Below, piece after piece: positions 16,983 to 25,282 of a stretch of 64,000 nt of DNA. This DNA comes from BMS3ABIN03 sp964418885. Its GTDB lineage: Bacteria > Bacteroidota > Ignavibacteria > Ignavibacteriales > Ignavibacteriaceae. The stretch's first letter is position 1. Every line of letters begins with the position of its first letter. Below the pieces are notes generated by a model. It ran no database searches. It saw only the letters and a program-made list of their open reading frames with translations, and was not told the origin of the DNA. Position numbers and translations under genes: made by a program. The stretch covers positions 12,436 through 76,435 of the forward strand of contig CAYQNW010000007.1 of NCBI GenBank assembly GCA_964418885.1, given 5' to 3'.

Positions 16983-17858
16983 CTAATTAAGTACTCGAGA
17001 TGTGAATACCCAACCCACTGCAAACTTATTTATAAATCTCAGTAGCTTTAAATTTGCTAACTTTTCAATCCTTGAACTTAGCTTTACTGCCTGTATATCC
17101 GGCAGGATATCCTTTCGCCAAAATCTTAAAGGTCCGTATGCGTAACCTTTAATACCTGTGCTTTTCAATCCCGCTTTATTTAGGAAATTCAATATTTGTT
17201 TTATACTATATCTATTCTGAGGTGCATCCATTGTACTAGAATCAAGTACTTTTACAACCTGTTCCTTACCTGTAAAAAGTTTCTTTATTTTAATTCCTGC
17301 ATAGCTCCACAATTTAAAGATATAGTAATATGGGTCTAAAACATTTCTTAATTTGAGTAGGTTCGGAACATTAAAAATAATCAGTCCATCGTTTTTTACT
17401 ATTCGTTTCAGCTCTTTGAAAATAGCAAGTTCATCCGATACATATGAAAGTACACCGATACAAAAAACGACATCAAAAGAATTATCATGAAAAGGTAACG
17501 ACTGGCAATCAGCACATAATAATTTATCTATATTAAATTGTTCTTTGTTATTATTAAATCTCGTAACCTCAATCATCTTTTTTGAAATATCGCTTCCGTA
17601 AATATTCACGCCACGTTTTTTTAATTCAGACACATAATGTCCGGCACCGCAGCCTACATCAATAGCCTTAATCGGTTTGCCGTTAGTATCCTTTTCGTAA
17701 AGTTCAAACACAACTTCTTTACGACTTTTGATTTCGTGACTGTAGAACCTGTTCGCTGCAAAATCTTCATTGTATAACTCATCCCAGTAAGCAGCATTCT
17801 CGGTGAAGTGCTCTTTTACAGTTTCTTTTCTTAAATCTGTCTGCGAATTATTATTCAA
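16983..17858 (-). CDS. Class I SAM-dependent methyltransferase
   Basis: The protein carries the SAM-binding motifs IDVGCGAGHYVSELKKRG (motif I), LLCADCQSLPFHDNSFDVVFC (split here: the core is LPFHDNSFDVV) and LKRIVKNDGLIIFNVPN. I prefer a TTG start at 17858, which has AAGG upstream and gives a body beginning with the EHFTENAAYWDELY segment usual for this family. The frame is open to another TTG at 17954. The C-terminal 130 residues, including a helical segment, are variable. Substrate unknown; ubiquinone/lipid or secondary-metabolite methyltransferases look similar. Confidence 0.75.
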   Translation of the reverse strand: MNNNSQTDLRKETVKEHFTENAAYWDELYNEDFAANRFYSHEIKSRKEVVFELYEKDTNGKPIKAIDVGCGAGHYVSELKKRGVNIYGSDISKKMIEVTRFNNNKEQFNIDKLLCADCQSLPFHDNSFDVVFCIGVLSYVSDELAIFKELKRIVKNDGLIIFNVPNLLKLRNVLDPYYYIFKLWSYAGIKIKKLFTGKEQVVKVLDSSTMDAPQNRYSIKQILNFLNKAGLKSTGIKGYAYGPLRFWRKDILPDIQAVKLSSRIEKLANLKLLRFINKFAVGWVFTSRVLN

Positions 17859-18050
17859 TGAATTTACCCTTGATGAGTTGTAAAAATTTTTGCCAATAAG
17901 CACTAATTGTGCATTATAATCGCAGGAATCGTACCAATAGCGACAATTCAGCAAATATTCCCATTTCCCAAATATCTCTAATTATCAAGTTAAAATCTTG
18001 TTGCATAATGACACATTTATTATAGTTTTGAACTTGAATGGGAAATAAAA

Positions 18051-18072
18051 GACTTCACATCCCTCTGAAGTC
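18051..18072. other. 7-bp hairpin in divergent intergenic region
   Basis: GACTTCA (18051-18057) and TGAAGTC (18066-18072) pair perfectly across an 8-base loop, and TTTTATTT follows on the minus strand. It lies between the methyltransferase gene (minus) and the Sm_multidrug_ex-like gene (plus), where a terminator has no obvious upstream gene. It may be part of a 5' leader. Nothing else is seen in this 350-base stretch. Confidence 0.3.
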
Positions 18073-18208
18073 ATACTAAAAAATTTTTATAAGATTTCTT
18101 CTTACGATTTGTTAACAATTCATTAACTTTTTGAAGCCCATAATCAACAATTGATAAAGTGAAATTACCAGGAAATGATTATATTCGCCCTGCATTTAAC
18201 AGAGGTTT

Positions 18209-18679
18209 ATGGATAATCTTACCGAAGTATTAAAAATTTTTTTAACCGCCCAAACTCCAATCGGAGAACTTAGAGCATCTATTCCATTGGGTTTAACTGT
18301 TTTCCATCAACCGATATGGATTGTTTTCGTTGTATCTGTTATAGGAAATATGATTCCCCCGATGCTGATACTGTGGCTTTTCCCAAAGATATCGCAATGG
18401 CTGATGGCTAAATCAAGATTAATGAACCGATTTTTAACATGGCTGTTTGAACGAACAAGAAAGAAAACAAAGGATAAAATTGAAAGGTACGGTGATCTTG
18501 CTTTAATAATTTTTGTTGCGATACCGTTGCCGAACACAGGTGCATGGACCGGAGCTTTAGCTGCATGGCTTTTTGGAATTCCTTTTAAAAAAGCTGTACC
18601 GAATATTTTTTATGGGGTTTTGATCGCTGGCGTTGTTGTAACTTTAATAACGACAGGTCTTAAGAATCTTTTTCCTTAA
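18209..18679 (+). CDS. Small multidrug export-family membrane protein (COG2426)
   Basis: The 156-residue protein matches the putative small multi-drug exporter family. It has the characteristic PIGELRASIPLGLTVFH start, then several hydrophobic helices (VFVVSVIGNMIPPMLILWL, then ALIIFVAIPLPNTGAWTGA). The conserved PLPNTGAWTGALAA motif is present. Despite the family name, transport function has not been well shown. Its ATG has GAGG a few bases upstream. It converges on the channel gene, which ends 6 bases after its stop on the other strand. Confidence 0.8.
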   Translation: MDNLTEVLKIFLTAQTPIGELRASIPLGLTVFHQPIWIVFVVSVIGNMIPPMLILWLFPKISQWLMAKSRLMNRFLTWLFERTRKKTKDKIERYGDLALIIFVAIPLPNTGAWTGALAAWLFGIPFKKAVPNIFYGVLIAGVVVTLITTGLKNLFP

Positions 18680-18685
18680 TATAAT

Positions 18686-19960
18686 TTAATTCGCCATATT
18701 ATTGTTTTTATTTTCTGTCATTCTTTCTTCAGCTATCTTTTTTATGTGGTTGGCAATTTTAGGATACCTGCGTAATACTTCTTCAAAAAGCTCTCGGTCT
18801 AATCTGTAAAGATCGCTGTAAGTTATGCTTTTAACGGTTGCTGTTCTTTTCTGGTCTGTGAAAAGAGCAATCTCACCGAAGAAGTCGCCGTCGATAAGAG
18901 TTGAAACCACTTTTTTGTTTAGAAAAACCTGTAGCTTTCCCCTGATTATAAAATACATTTCATTCCCTGGCTCTCCTTCAGCAAACACTCTCTCTCCGGG
19001 AACACAAACCTGCGGACGCATATGAAGCGACACCTCTCTTAAAAAGTTATCGGTTACACCACGGAATAAAGGTATCTTCTCAAGTATTTCCCTTTTAAGA
19101 TGAACGGAAACCTCGCTTTGTAGTCCAAGTGGTAAACCTGATAAAAACACAGATTCATCAAAGCCAAGCTTCTTTTTCCAGATGTAAGTATAATAATCAC
19201 TTATTTTTTTCTGAAGTGATGGCGGTATTTTCCTGTAATTTACAAACACTTTTAGCTGATCGAGATTATTAAAATACTGCGCACGGGCTGGATTTCTTTT
19301 CGATAAAAGATTTGCAACGTTACCAATTATAAATCCGTAAACGCCAACACCTGCAAGCATAATAAATATTGTGTAAATCTGCTGAGCATTTGTTGATGGA
19401 ATTGTTTCGCCATAACCAACGGTCGTGAGAGTTTCAATAACCCAGTATAGAGAACGCAAATAATTTGTCATCGGATCAGTTCCCGTATTAATTCCGCGAA
19501 GAAAAATCCAGCCGCAGGAAAGCCAGTGAGAAAGCAGCAATAACCAGAAAACAAAAAAGATAAGAAGCAGATAGTCGCCGAATTGAACAGCTCTCTGACG
19601 CAGAATATGCATAAATCGTAAAACGCTGGTAATCTTGAATAATCTTAATAAACCGAAAACGGGATTTGCCAGAATTAATGAAAAAGGAATTGCCGCGAGA
19701 AGATCTGCAGGAAACCAGGTTTTCAAATATCGAGTCCTTGCATTTTTAATTTCGCTATGAAGTAAAATCTCGGAAGAAGGATTGAAGTAATTGATGAAAA
19801 TATCCACAATGAAAACAATAGATGTCAGCCACTCAAAATATTTGATCTGCATATCGGAAAAGATATTCAGTACAATATTAATGGGAACATAAATAGCGAT
19901 GATGGTAGAACAAACCGTTATGAATGCCTGCCATATTTTTATTTTATGTGTAATCTTCAT
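18686..19960 (-). CDS. Cyclic-nucleotide-gated potassium channel
   Basis: The 424-residue protein has a six-helix voltage-sensor-type channel domain (about residues 10-230) with an S4-like Arg-containing segment (LLRLFKITSVLRFMHILRQR). The pore filter is TLTTVGYGETIPS, the TVGYGE of K+ channels. A linker leads to a C-terminal cyclic-nucleotide-binding domain (about 300-410), whose phosphate-binding cassette is FGEIALFTDQKRTATV with the key Arg present. It probably gates K+ flux in response to cAMP or cGMP. The closely spaced LOG-like gene lies upstream on the same strand. Confidence 0.88.
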   Translation of the reverse strand: MKITHKIKIWQAFITVCSTIIAIYVPINIVLNIFSDMQIKYFEWLTSIVFIVDIFINYFNPSSEILLHSEIKNARTRYLKTWFPADLLAAIPFSLILANPVFGLLRLFKITSVLRFMHILRQRAVQFGDYLLLIFFVFWLLLLSHWLSCGWIFLRGINTGTDPMTNYLRSLYWVIETLTTVGYGETIPSTNAQQIYTIFIMLAGVGVYGFIIGNVANLLSKRNPARAQYFNNLDQLKVFVNYRKIPPSLQKKISDYYTYIWKKKLGFDESVFLSGLPLGLQSEVSVHLKREILEKIPLFRGVTDNFLREVSLHMRPQVCVPGERVFAEGEPGNEMYFIIRGKLQVFLNKKVVSTLIDGDFFGEIALFTDQKRTATVKSITYSDLYRLDRELFEEVLRRYPKIANHIKKIAEERMTENKNNNMAN

Positions 19961-19998
19961 TTATTGTAATTATTAATTGTTCGTTCTTAATTGATAAT

Positions 19999-20529
19999 TT
20001 AATTAGCTAATTCCTTAACAAGATAGTTTACAATTTCTTCTGTCGAATCAAATGCTTTTACCAGGTTTGTATTTCTTCCCTCCGAATCCATTTGAATATT
20101 CATAACGTCGACTATTTTCTTCCACATAGATGAATGACACAGGATTGGTTTATGATCGATAAATTCTTTGTTCGAAAATTCCCAGACGGCTGCTAATTCG
20201 AGAAGCGTACCTGTTCCGCCTTGCAGAATTACAAAAGCGTCACCAATTTCGATAAGTTTGCTTACCCTTCCCAATAAAGTTGCACATTTAATCTCTTTTG
20301 TTAAGAATTTATTTCTTGTCAATCCCCACGCATTAATTGTAACTCCTATTGCTTCTGTACCGGATTCAACAACACCTTTTGAAACAGCTTCCATAATTCC
20401 GTAAAAGCCGCCGTTGCAAACATTGAGTCCTTTTTTCCCCAACTGAACACCAAGTTCATAAGCAGTTTTATATTGATCTTCACCAGGCTGAGGTCGCGAG
20501 CTCCCGAAAACGGTAATTGTTTTGTTCAT
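19999..20529 (-). CDS. LOG-like / TIGR00725-type nucleotide-binding protein
   Basis: The 176-residue protein has the Rossmann-fold family motifs VFGSSRPQPGEDQYKTAYELG, GGFYGIMEAVSKG and LQGGTGTLLELAAVWEF. The last corresponds to PGGxGTxxE of LOG proteins (cytokinin riboside 5'-monophosphate phosphoribohydrolases, formerly called lysine decarboxylases). The first Pro of that motif is Gln here, so the enzymatic activity is uncertain. It is 38 bases upstream of the channel gene and may be co-transcribed with it. Confidence 0.75.
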   Translation of the reverse strand: MNKTITVFGSSRPQPGEDQYKTAYELGVQLGKKGLNVCNGGFYGIMEAVSKGVVESGTEAIGVTINAWGLTRNKFLTKEIKCATLLGRVSKLIEIGDAFVILQGGTGTLLELAAVWEFSNKEFIDHKPILCHSSMWKKIVDVMNIQMDSEGRNTNLVKAFDSTEEIVNYLVKELAN

Positions 20530-20644
20530 AGGTTTATTAAATAATAATTAATACTAATGTATAAAATTGTCTTCTTGTAAAGAAATTTTAATAAAGCCCA
20601 GCAACCATTTTATTATTGTACTATCTACATATCATTTTATTGTT

Positions 20645-20754
20645 GAACACCTCCGGTGTTCCTGTTTCGATTGGGAATTTTGTCTCTATTATAAACATAG
20701 AATTCCCATCGGAATTCTAAAAAAAATCTTTCGTGGCAGGATAACATTTATAAA
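20645..20754. repeat. Cluster of short palindromes, copy A
   Basis: This noncoding stretch contains GAACACC/GGTGTTC (20645-20651 and 20655-20661, 3-base loop) and TAGAATTCC/GGAATTCTA (20698-20706 and 20711-20719, 4-base loop). It ends in TGGCAGGATAACATTT (20734-20749). The last string recurs exactly at 21825-21840 on the other side of the yceI gene pair. The arrangement resembles the dispersed palindromic repeats I recall from Bacteroidota genomes. No coding capacity is visible. Confidence 0.6.
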
Positions 20755-20784
20755 AAAAAGCGAACAACCAATTGGCTATTCGCT
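20752..20784 (-). terminator. Intrinsic terminator of the yceI transcript
   Basis: On the minus strand, a self-complementary region beginning AGCGAA and ending TTCGCT (plus 20759-20784, with G-T pairs in the middle) is followed by a run of T. This is a strong intrinsic terminator placed 24 bases after the yceI stop codon. Confidence 0.85.
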
Positions 20785-20807
20785 CTTTATAAAATTATAT
20801 TGTTTTC

Positions 20808-21443
20808 CTACTTCCCACTCGATCCTACTATATTAACATTTACATCGATTTTATCGGATACTTTCCGACCCAGAACAATGTTATCAACATCGTAGTCTGA
20901 TAATGTTATTGTAAATTTTGCTTTTATACCCAAAAGGTCTCCCGACGACACTGTTCTGGTTTTTTCACTTTCATCAAGATAAGTCATAGTTGCATCGGCA
21001 ACAATTTCTTTTGTTACACCATGAACTGTAAAGTCACCTGCAACTTTTGCCTGCAATTCATTGTCTTCAATTACTTTAACGTCACTGGCTTTTTTTATTG
21101 TAAAAGTTATTTCGGGATATTCTTCAGCATCCAACCATTCTTCACTTTTCATATCCTTATCTCTTAAAGCGATTCCTGTTTTCATTGAAGCAACACTAAC
21201 AACAAATGATCCTTTTAGAGTTGAGATATCTGAAACATTAAACGTTGCTGTACCTTTAATGTCGTCGGATAAACCGGTAAAATCCTCGAATGGAGTTGTG
21301 CTGAAAAACGTTGCCTGGTTTCTGGGATTATCATTTAGGAAAGTAAAAGTTTTTTCACCTGTGGCTTTTACTTTGAATCCCTGGGCAAATAATATTGCTG
21401 ATGAAATAGTAAGAATAATAAACAACCTGATCAGAGTCTTCAT
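20808..21443 (-). CDS. YceI-like periplasmic lipid-binding protein
   Basis: YceI proteins are small beta-barrel lipocalin-like proteins that bind isoprenoid chains. I choose ATG 21443 because GGAG lies 8 bases upstream and it yields a signal peptide (KTLIRLFIILTISSAILFAQ). An in-frame extension to 21590 would precede the signal with unlikely sequence. The 211-residue product shows the family pattern: GTATFNVSDISTLKGSFVV, then KDMKSEEWLDAEEYPEITF and the hydrophobic FTVHGVTKEIVADATMT. It follows a small membrane protein by 38 bases. Confidence 0.85.
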   Translation of the reverse strand: MKTLIRLFIILTISSAILFAQGFKVKATGEKTFTFLNDNPRNQATFFSTTPFEDFTGLSDDIKGTATFNVSDISTLKGSFVVSVASMKTGIALRDKDMKSEEWLDAEEYPEITFTIKKASDVKVIEDNELQAKVAGDFTVHGVTKEIVADATMTYLDESEKTRTVSSGDLLGIKAKFTITLSDYDVDNIVLGRKVSDKIDVNVNIVGSSGK

Positions 21444-21481
21444 TTTATCTCCAAAATTTGAGAAGTTGATTTGAATAGAAA

Positions 21482-21742
21482 TTATTTTTTCTTTGTTCTT
21501 AAAAGGAAGAATAACGCTCCGGTAACAGCAAAAATTACAGCTGAAAAACCCCCGGCGTAATCGAGACCAATAACAAGTTTGTCCTGCCATTCTTTATATG
21601 TAGTACCAAAGAGTTCATCCTTTCTTTCTACAAGCACCTGTGTTTTTGTAAATACTTCACCGCCGTTTGAAAGCCAAACAATAAGTGCAGCTATAATTAA
21701 TACTGCACCGATTATCACAACAATTTTTTGTTTATTATTCAT
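21482..21742 (-). CDS. Small two-helix membrane protein
   Basis: The 86-residue protein has hydrophobic helices at about residues 8-24 (VVIIGAVLIIAALIVWL) and 62-80 (GGFSAVIFAVTGALFFLL), joined by a polar loop with FTKTQVLVERKDELFG, and it ends in a basic tail. I recognise no family. It lies directly upstream of yceI on the same strand, so it is probably co-transcribed with it. Confidence 0.55.
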   Translation of the reverse strand: MNNKQKIVVIIGAVLIIAALIVWLSNGGEVFTKTQVLVERKDELFGTTYKEWQDKLVIGLDYAGGFSAVIFAVTGALFFLLRTKKK

Positions 21743-21814
21743 AACTTAAATTCGGTTAATTGAACAAAACTTTAATTCAATAAAATATTGAACTTGCCAG
21801 CCAAAATTCTTAAA

Positions 21815-21844
21815 GAATCCCGTATGGCAGGATAACATTTGTAA
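21815..21844. repeat. Short palindromic repeat, copy B
   Basis: AATCCCGTATGGCAGGAT is an imperfect palindrome followed by AACATTTGTAA. Its TGGCAGGATAACATTT part (21825-21840) is identical to 20734-20749, in the same orientation. It lies in the 293-base space upstream of the small membrane protein and lhgO. No gene is seen in this space. Confidence 0.6.
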
Positions 21845-22035
21845 GTAATAAAATGCCCTGTATCTTAGAGATGTCTATAGAGGTCCAATGATTTCCATTA
21901 CAAATTTTATTAGAACAAATTATTAATTTTCTAATACAACAAAAGAATAAAAAGTGACTGTGTTTCATTTGTATGTTACGACAAATAATCATGTTTTTCA
22001 ACAAAAAACTTTTTCCAAGGTAATACTGTTTTCAG

Positions 22036-23247
22036 ATGAATAACTCAACTTGTTATACTTTCGTGATAATTGGCGGCGGAATTATTGGTACCGCAACTGC
22101 AATGGCATTACTTAAACAGCCGGGATTTTCTGTTTTGGTTATAGAAGCGGAAGATAAATTAGCAGCACATCAAACAGGAAATAATAGCGGAGTGATTCAT
22201 TCGGGATTGTATTACAAACCCGGTTCTCTCAAAGCAAAAAATTGTACGGAAGGCAGAGAACTAATGTATAAGTTCTGTGAAGAAAACGATATCCCATATG
22301 AAAAATGCGGAAAGCTTGTAGTTGCTACAAGTAAAGGGGAATTGAATTCATTAAACAATCTTTTTGAACGAGGGGTTGCTAATGGATTAACCGGGATAAA
22401 AAAGTTACAGGCTGAAGAATTAAAAGGGTTTGAACCAAACGTAAACGGAATCGAAGGAATGTTTGTTCCGCAAACAGGTATAGTAGATTATAAAAAAGTT
22501 ACGAATGCTTACTCAGAAAAAATAAAAAACAATGGCGGTGAGATTGAACTTAACTGCAAGTTTTTATCTCTTAAAAAAAACAACAGCGAATTAATAATCG
22601 CGACAACAAAAGGTGATATCAAAACAAAATTTCTAGTTAACTGCGGGGGACTTTATTCAGACATGATAGCAGAGCTCTGTGGTTTAAATCCTGGTTTGCA
22701 AATCGTTCCTTTCAGGGGGGAATATTATAAGTTGAGAAAAGTAAAAGAGTATCTTGTTAAGAATTTAGTCTATCCCGTTCCGGATCCCAACTTTCCGTTC
22801 CTCGGCGTTCATTTCACCAGAATGATAAATGGTGGTATAGAAGCCGGACCAAATGCTGTATTGGCTTTTAAAAGAGAGGGCTATACAAAAAAAGATTTTT
22901 CATTTGATGATGTTTTGCATTTGCTTACTTACAAAGGTTTCTGGAAGATGGCATCAAAATATTATAAGATGGGGTTCGGTGAGTTTTACAGATCATACAG
23001 CAAATCAGCATTTATTAAAGCACTGCAAAAGTTAATTCCTGAAATAGACGAAGATGATATTGAAATAGGCGGTGCCGGTGTTCGTGCACAGGCTCTTGAG
23101 CCGAATGGAAATCTTGTGGATGATTTTAGAATTATCGAAGAAGATAAAATGGTGCATGTTCTCAACGCACCATCACCTGCCGCAACTGCTTCCATTAGTA
23201 TTGGTAATTACATTGCAAAGTTGGTAAAGAAAAGATATACTGTTTAA
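22036..23247 (+). CDS. lhgO: L-2-hydroxyglutarate oxidase
   Basis: LhgO is a membrane-associated FAD enzyme that oxidises L-2-hydroxyglutarate to 2-oxoglutarate. The 403-residue protein has the FAD-binding GGGIIGTATAMALLK motif near residue 12. HQTGNNSGVIHSGLYYKPGS, the family signature with active-site His, follows. A second dinucleotide-contact and substrate region contains CGGLYSDMIAELCG, and the C-terminus has GGAGVRAQALEPNGNLVDDF. Length and motifs fit LhgO/YgaF. It is a single-gene unit followed by the SOD gene. Confidence 0.92.
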   Translation: MNNSTCYTFVIIGGGIIGTATAMALLKQPGFSVLVIEAEDKLAAHQTGNNSGVIHSGLYYKPGSLKAKNCTEGRELMYKFCEENDIPYEKCGKLVVATSKGELNSLNNLFERGVANGLTGIKKLQAEELKGFEPNVNGIEGMFVPQTGIVDYKKVTNAYSEKIKNNGGEIELNCKFLSLKKNNSELIIATTKGDIKTKFLVNCGGLYSDMIAELCGLNPGLQIVPFRGEYYKLRKVKEYLVKNLVYPVPDPNFPFLGVHFTRMINGGIEAGPNAVLAFKREGYTKKDFSFDDVLHLLTYKGFWKMASKYYKMGFGEFYRSYSKSAFIKALQKLIPEIDEDDIEIGGAGVRAQALEPNGNLVDDFRIIEEDKMVHVLNAPSPAATASISIGNYIAKLVKKRYTV

Positions 23248-23316
23248 TATATCTTATACAGGATTATCAAACAGGGGAAATTTTTCCGATTCACAAATTT
23301 TATAAGGAGTGATATT

Positions 23317-23865
23317 ATGCGAACGAAATATTTCCCAACAGTTTTACTTTCATTTCTGTTATTTACAATTCTTATTTATCCGCAAAATATGGAATCTATG
23401 AAAAGTATGGATGATGGAATACAAAAAGCTGTTTGTGTTTTGCATCCAACTGAAGGAAATGATGTTGGCGGAATTGTAACTTTCATTCGAACAAAAGAAG
23501 GAGTGAGAATAGTGGCAGATGTTGAAGGATTAACACCTGGTAAGCACGGTTTTCATATTCATGAGTACGGTGACTGTTCTTCAAAAGATGGAAAATCTGC
23601 AGGTGGACATTTTAACCCTACCAACAAAAAGCATGGTGCACCCGATGCTGAAGAAAGACACGTTGGTGATCTTGGAAATTTAGTCGCGGATGACAATGGC
23701 AGAGCATATTATGATCGGGTCGATAAAGTTATTTCACTTACCGGTCCGAATTCAATTATAGGTAGAGGAATTATAGTGCATGCAGGTGAAGATGATTTTG
23801 TAACTCAGCCAACGGGAAATGCAGGTGCCCGTGTTGCCTGTGGTGTTATAGGTATAGCAAAATAG
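23317..23865 (+). CDS. sodC: Cu/Zn superoxide dismutase
   Basis: This is a periplasmic superoxide dismutase. The 182-residue product has a signal peptide (about the first 20 residues), then the SodC motifs: GKHGFHIHEYGDCSSKDG with copper-ligand histidines, GGHFNPTNKKHGAPDAEERH with the bridging and zinc-ligand histidines, and IIVHAGEDDF and GARVACGVIG near the end. The conserved disulfide cysteines (GDC and ACG) are present. An intrinsic terminator follows. Confidence 0.93.
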   Translation: MRTKYFPTVLLSFLLFTILIYPQNMESMKSMDDGIQKAVCVLHPTEGNDVGGIVTFIRTKEGVRIVADVEGLTPGKHGFHIHEYGDCSSKDGKSAGGHFNPTNKKHGAPDAEERHVGDLGNLVADDNGRAYYDRVDKVISLTGPNSIIGRGIIVHAGEDDFVTQPTGNAGARVACGVIGIAK

Positions 23866-23889
23866 ATTTTTTTCTTCTTGTTTTTAACT

Positions 23890-23920
23890 AATCCCGCAGC
23901 TTATTTGCGGGATTTTTTAT
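23890..23920 (+). terminator. Intrinsic terminator after sodC
   Basis: AATCCCGCA (23890-23898) pairs with TGCGGGATT (23906-23914), followed by a T-tract. It lies 25 bases after the sodC stop. Confidence 0.9.
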
Positions 23921-24037
23921 TTTAAATTGCATCTGATTAAAAATAAAACATACATATCCAATTGATAAAAATTAAACCAAAGATTCTTAGGATAAAAAAC
24001 GTTAAATTTATATTTTAAATTATAATGAGATGAATTG

Positions 24038-25282
24038 ATGCAAATCTGCATTTATGAAGATGCTAAATACCCGAATTTTTATCCACTTTCTTACTCAAGA
24101 CCGGTGTATGATCTTGTATGCGGGGTAAGAACGTTAAAGGATAAAATTTTCGCTGATTTTCCTGATGCAAAATTATCTTTGCATTGCCGCAAATATTTGG
24201 AAGGATTGTCGAAATCAAACGATCCCGGTCAAGCAGTTAATCAAATTATAGGCGATAAATGTCTTTTCATAAACGGTAGAGTATTAAATAGAGGGGATTT
24301 AAAAAATCTTCGGAGTAAAGCAGAGAAAGAAGATTGCATTTTCAAGAATGGTGAGGATGTTGTAGCAGTGAGTATATCAGGTAAGCATTTAGAAAAGTTA
24401 AAAAATAATTTCCCCAATGTTTTAGATTTTGAAAACTTATCAGGAATATCGGTTGTATATACAGAAGTTAAAACAGTTAAATATCTTTGGGATTTGATCT
24501 CAGAAAATGGCGAACAACTTTCATACGATATAGAATTTTTAACCGGGCAGAATGAATCCTATAAAACACCAAAAGATTTTTCCACAGTAAATTTTGTGAA
24601 TCCTGATCAAATATTTATTGGCAGCAACGTTACTATAAAACCCGGAGTAGTGATCGATGCTACTCACGGTCCTGTACTAATTGATGATAATGCTTTTGTA
24701 TTTCCAAACACAGTAATTGAGGGCTCGGTTTATATAGGGAAAAATTCAAAGATAAAAAGTGGAGCAACGATTTATGAAAATGTAAGTATCGGTGATGTAT
24801 GCAAAGTTGGTGGTGAACTTGAAGATGCCGTCATTCTCCCATATTCAAATAAACAGCATTCAGGATTTATCGGTCATGCATATCTCGGCTCCTGGGTAAA
24901 TCTGGGTGCGGATACAAATTGTAGTGATCTTAAAAATAATTATAGTACTGTTAGAGTGAAGTTAAATAGAAAATTGGTTGATACTGGCTTACAATTTCTT
25001 GGATTGATGGCTGGTGATCATTCAAAATCGGCAATTAATACAATGTTCAACACCGGAACTATTATCGGATTTTCATCAAATATTTTTGGTGCCGGTTTTC
25101 CTGATAAATATATTCCTTCCTTTTCCTGGGGAGGTTCAGAGAATATTTCTACTTATGATTTGAAAAAAGGAATAGAAACTGCAAAAATCGTTATGAAGAG
25201 AAGAGGGATAGATTTCTCGACCGAAGATGAGAAACTTTTTAAGTATATATTTGATTTAACAGCAAGTGAAAGAAATGAGTGA
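24038..25282 (+). CDS. Alternative bacterial GlmU (UDP-GlcNAc diphosphorylase / GlcN-1-P acetyltransferase)
   Basis: The 414-residue protein fits the TIGR03991-type alternative GlmU found in Bacteroidota/Chlorobi. A divergent nucleotidyltransferase-like N-terminal half opens with YPLSYSRPVYDLVCGVRTLK in part. The C-terminal half is a left-handed beta-helix of hexapeptide repeats. GHAYLGSWVNLGADTNCSD there matches the GlmU acetyltransferase region where the catalytic His and acetyl-CoA site lie. It would make UDP-GlcNAc for peptidoglycan and glycolipids. I start at ATG 24038; a TTG precedes it. The rsmB start overlaps its end by a few bases. Confidence 0.82.
   Translation: MQICIYEDAKYPNFYPLSYSRPVYDLVCGVRTLKDKIFADFPDAKLSLHCRKYLEGLSKSNDPGQAVNQIIGDKCLFINGRVLNRGDLKNLRSKAEKEDCIFKNGEDVVAVSISGKHLEKLKNNFPNVLDFENLSGISVVYTEVKTVKYLWDLISENGEQLSYDIEFLTGQNESYKTPKDFSTVNFVNPDQIFIGSNVTIKPGVVIDATHGPVLIDDNAFVFPNTVIEGSVYIGKNSKIKSGATIYENVSIGDVCKVGGELEDAVILPYSNKQHSGFIGHAYLGSWVNLGADTNCSDLKNNYSTVRVKLNRKLVDTGLQFLGLMAGDHSKSAINTMFNTGTIIGFSSNIFGAGFPDKYIPSFSWGGSENISTYDLKKGIETAKIVMKRRGIDFSTEDEKLFKYIFDLTASERNE

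Noticed and set aside
18051..18072. Hairpin as a terminator
   Set aside because: No gene upstream on either strand would end there, so it is listed only as a hairpin.
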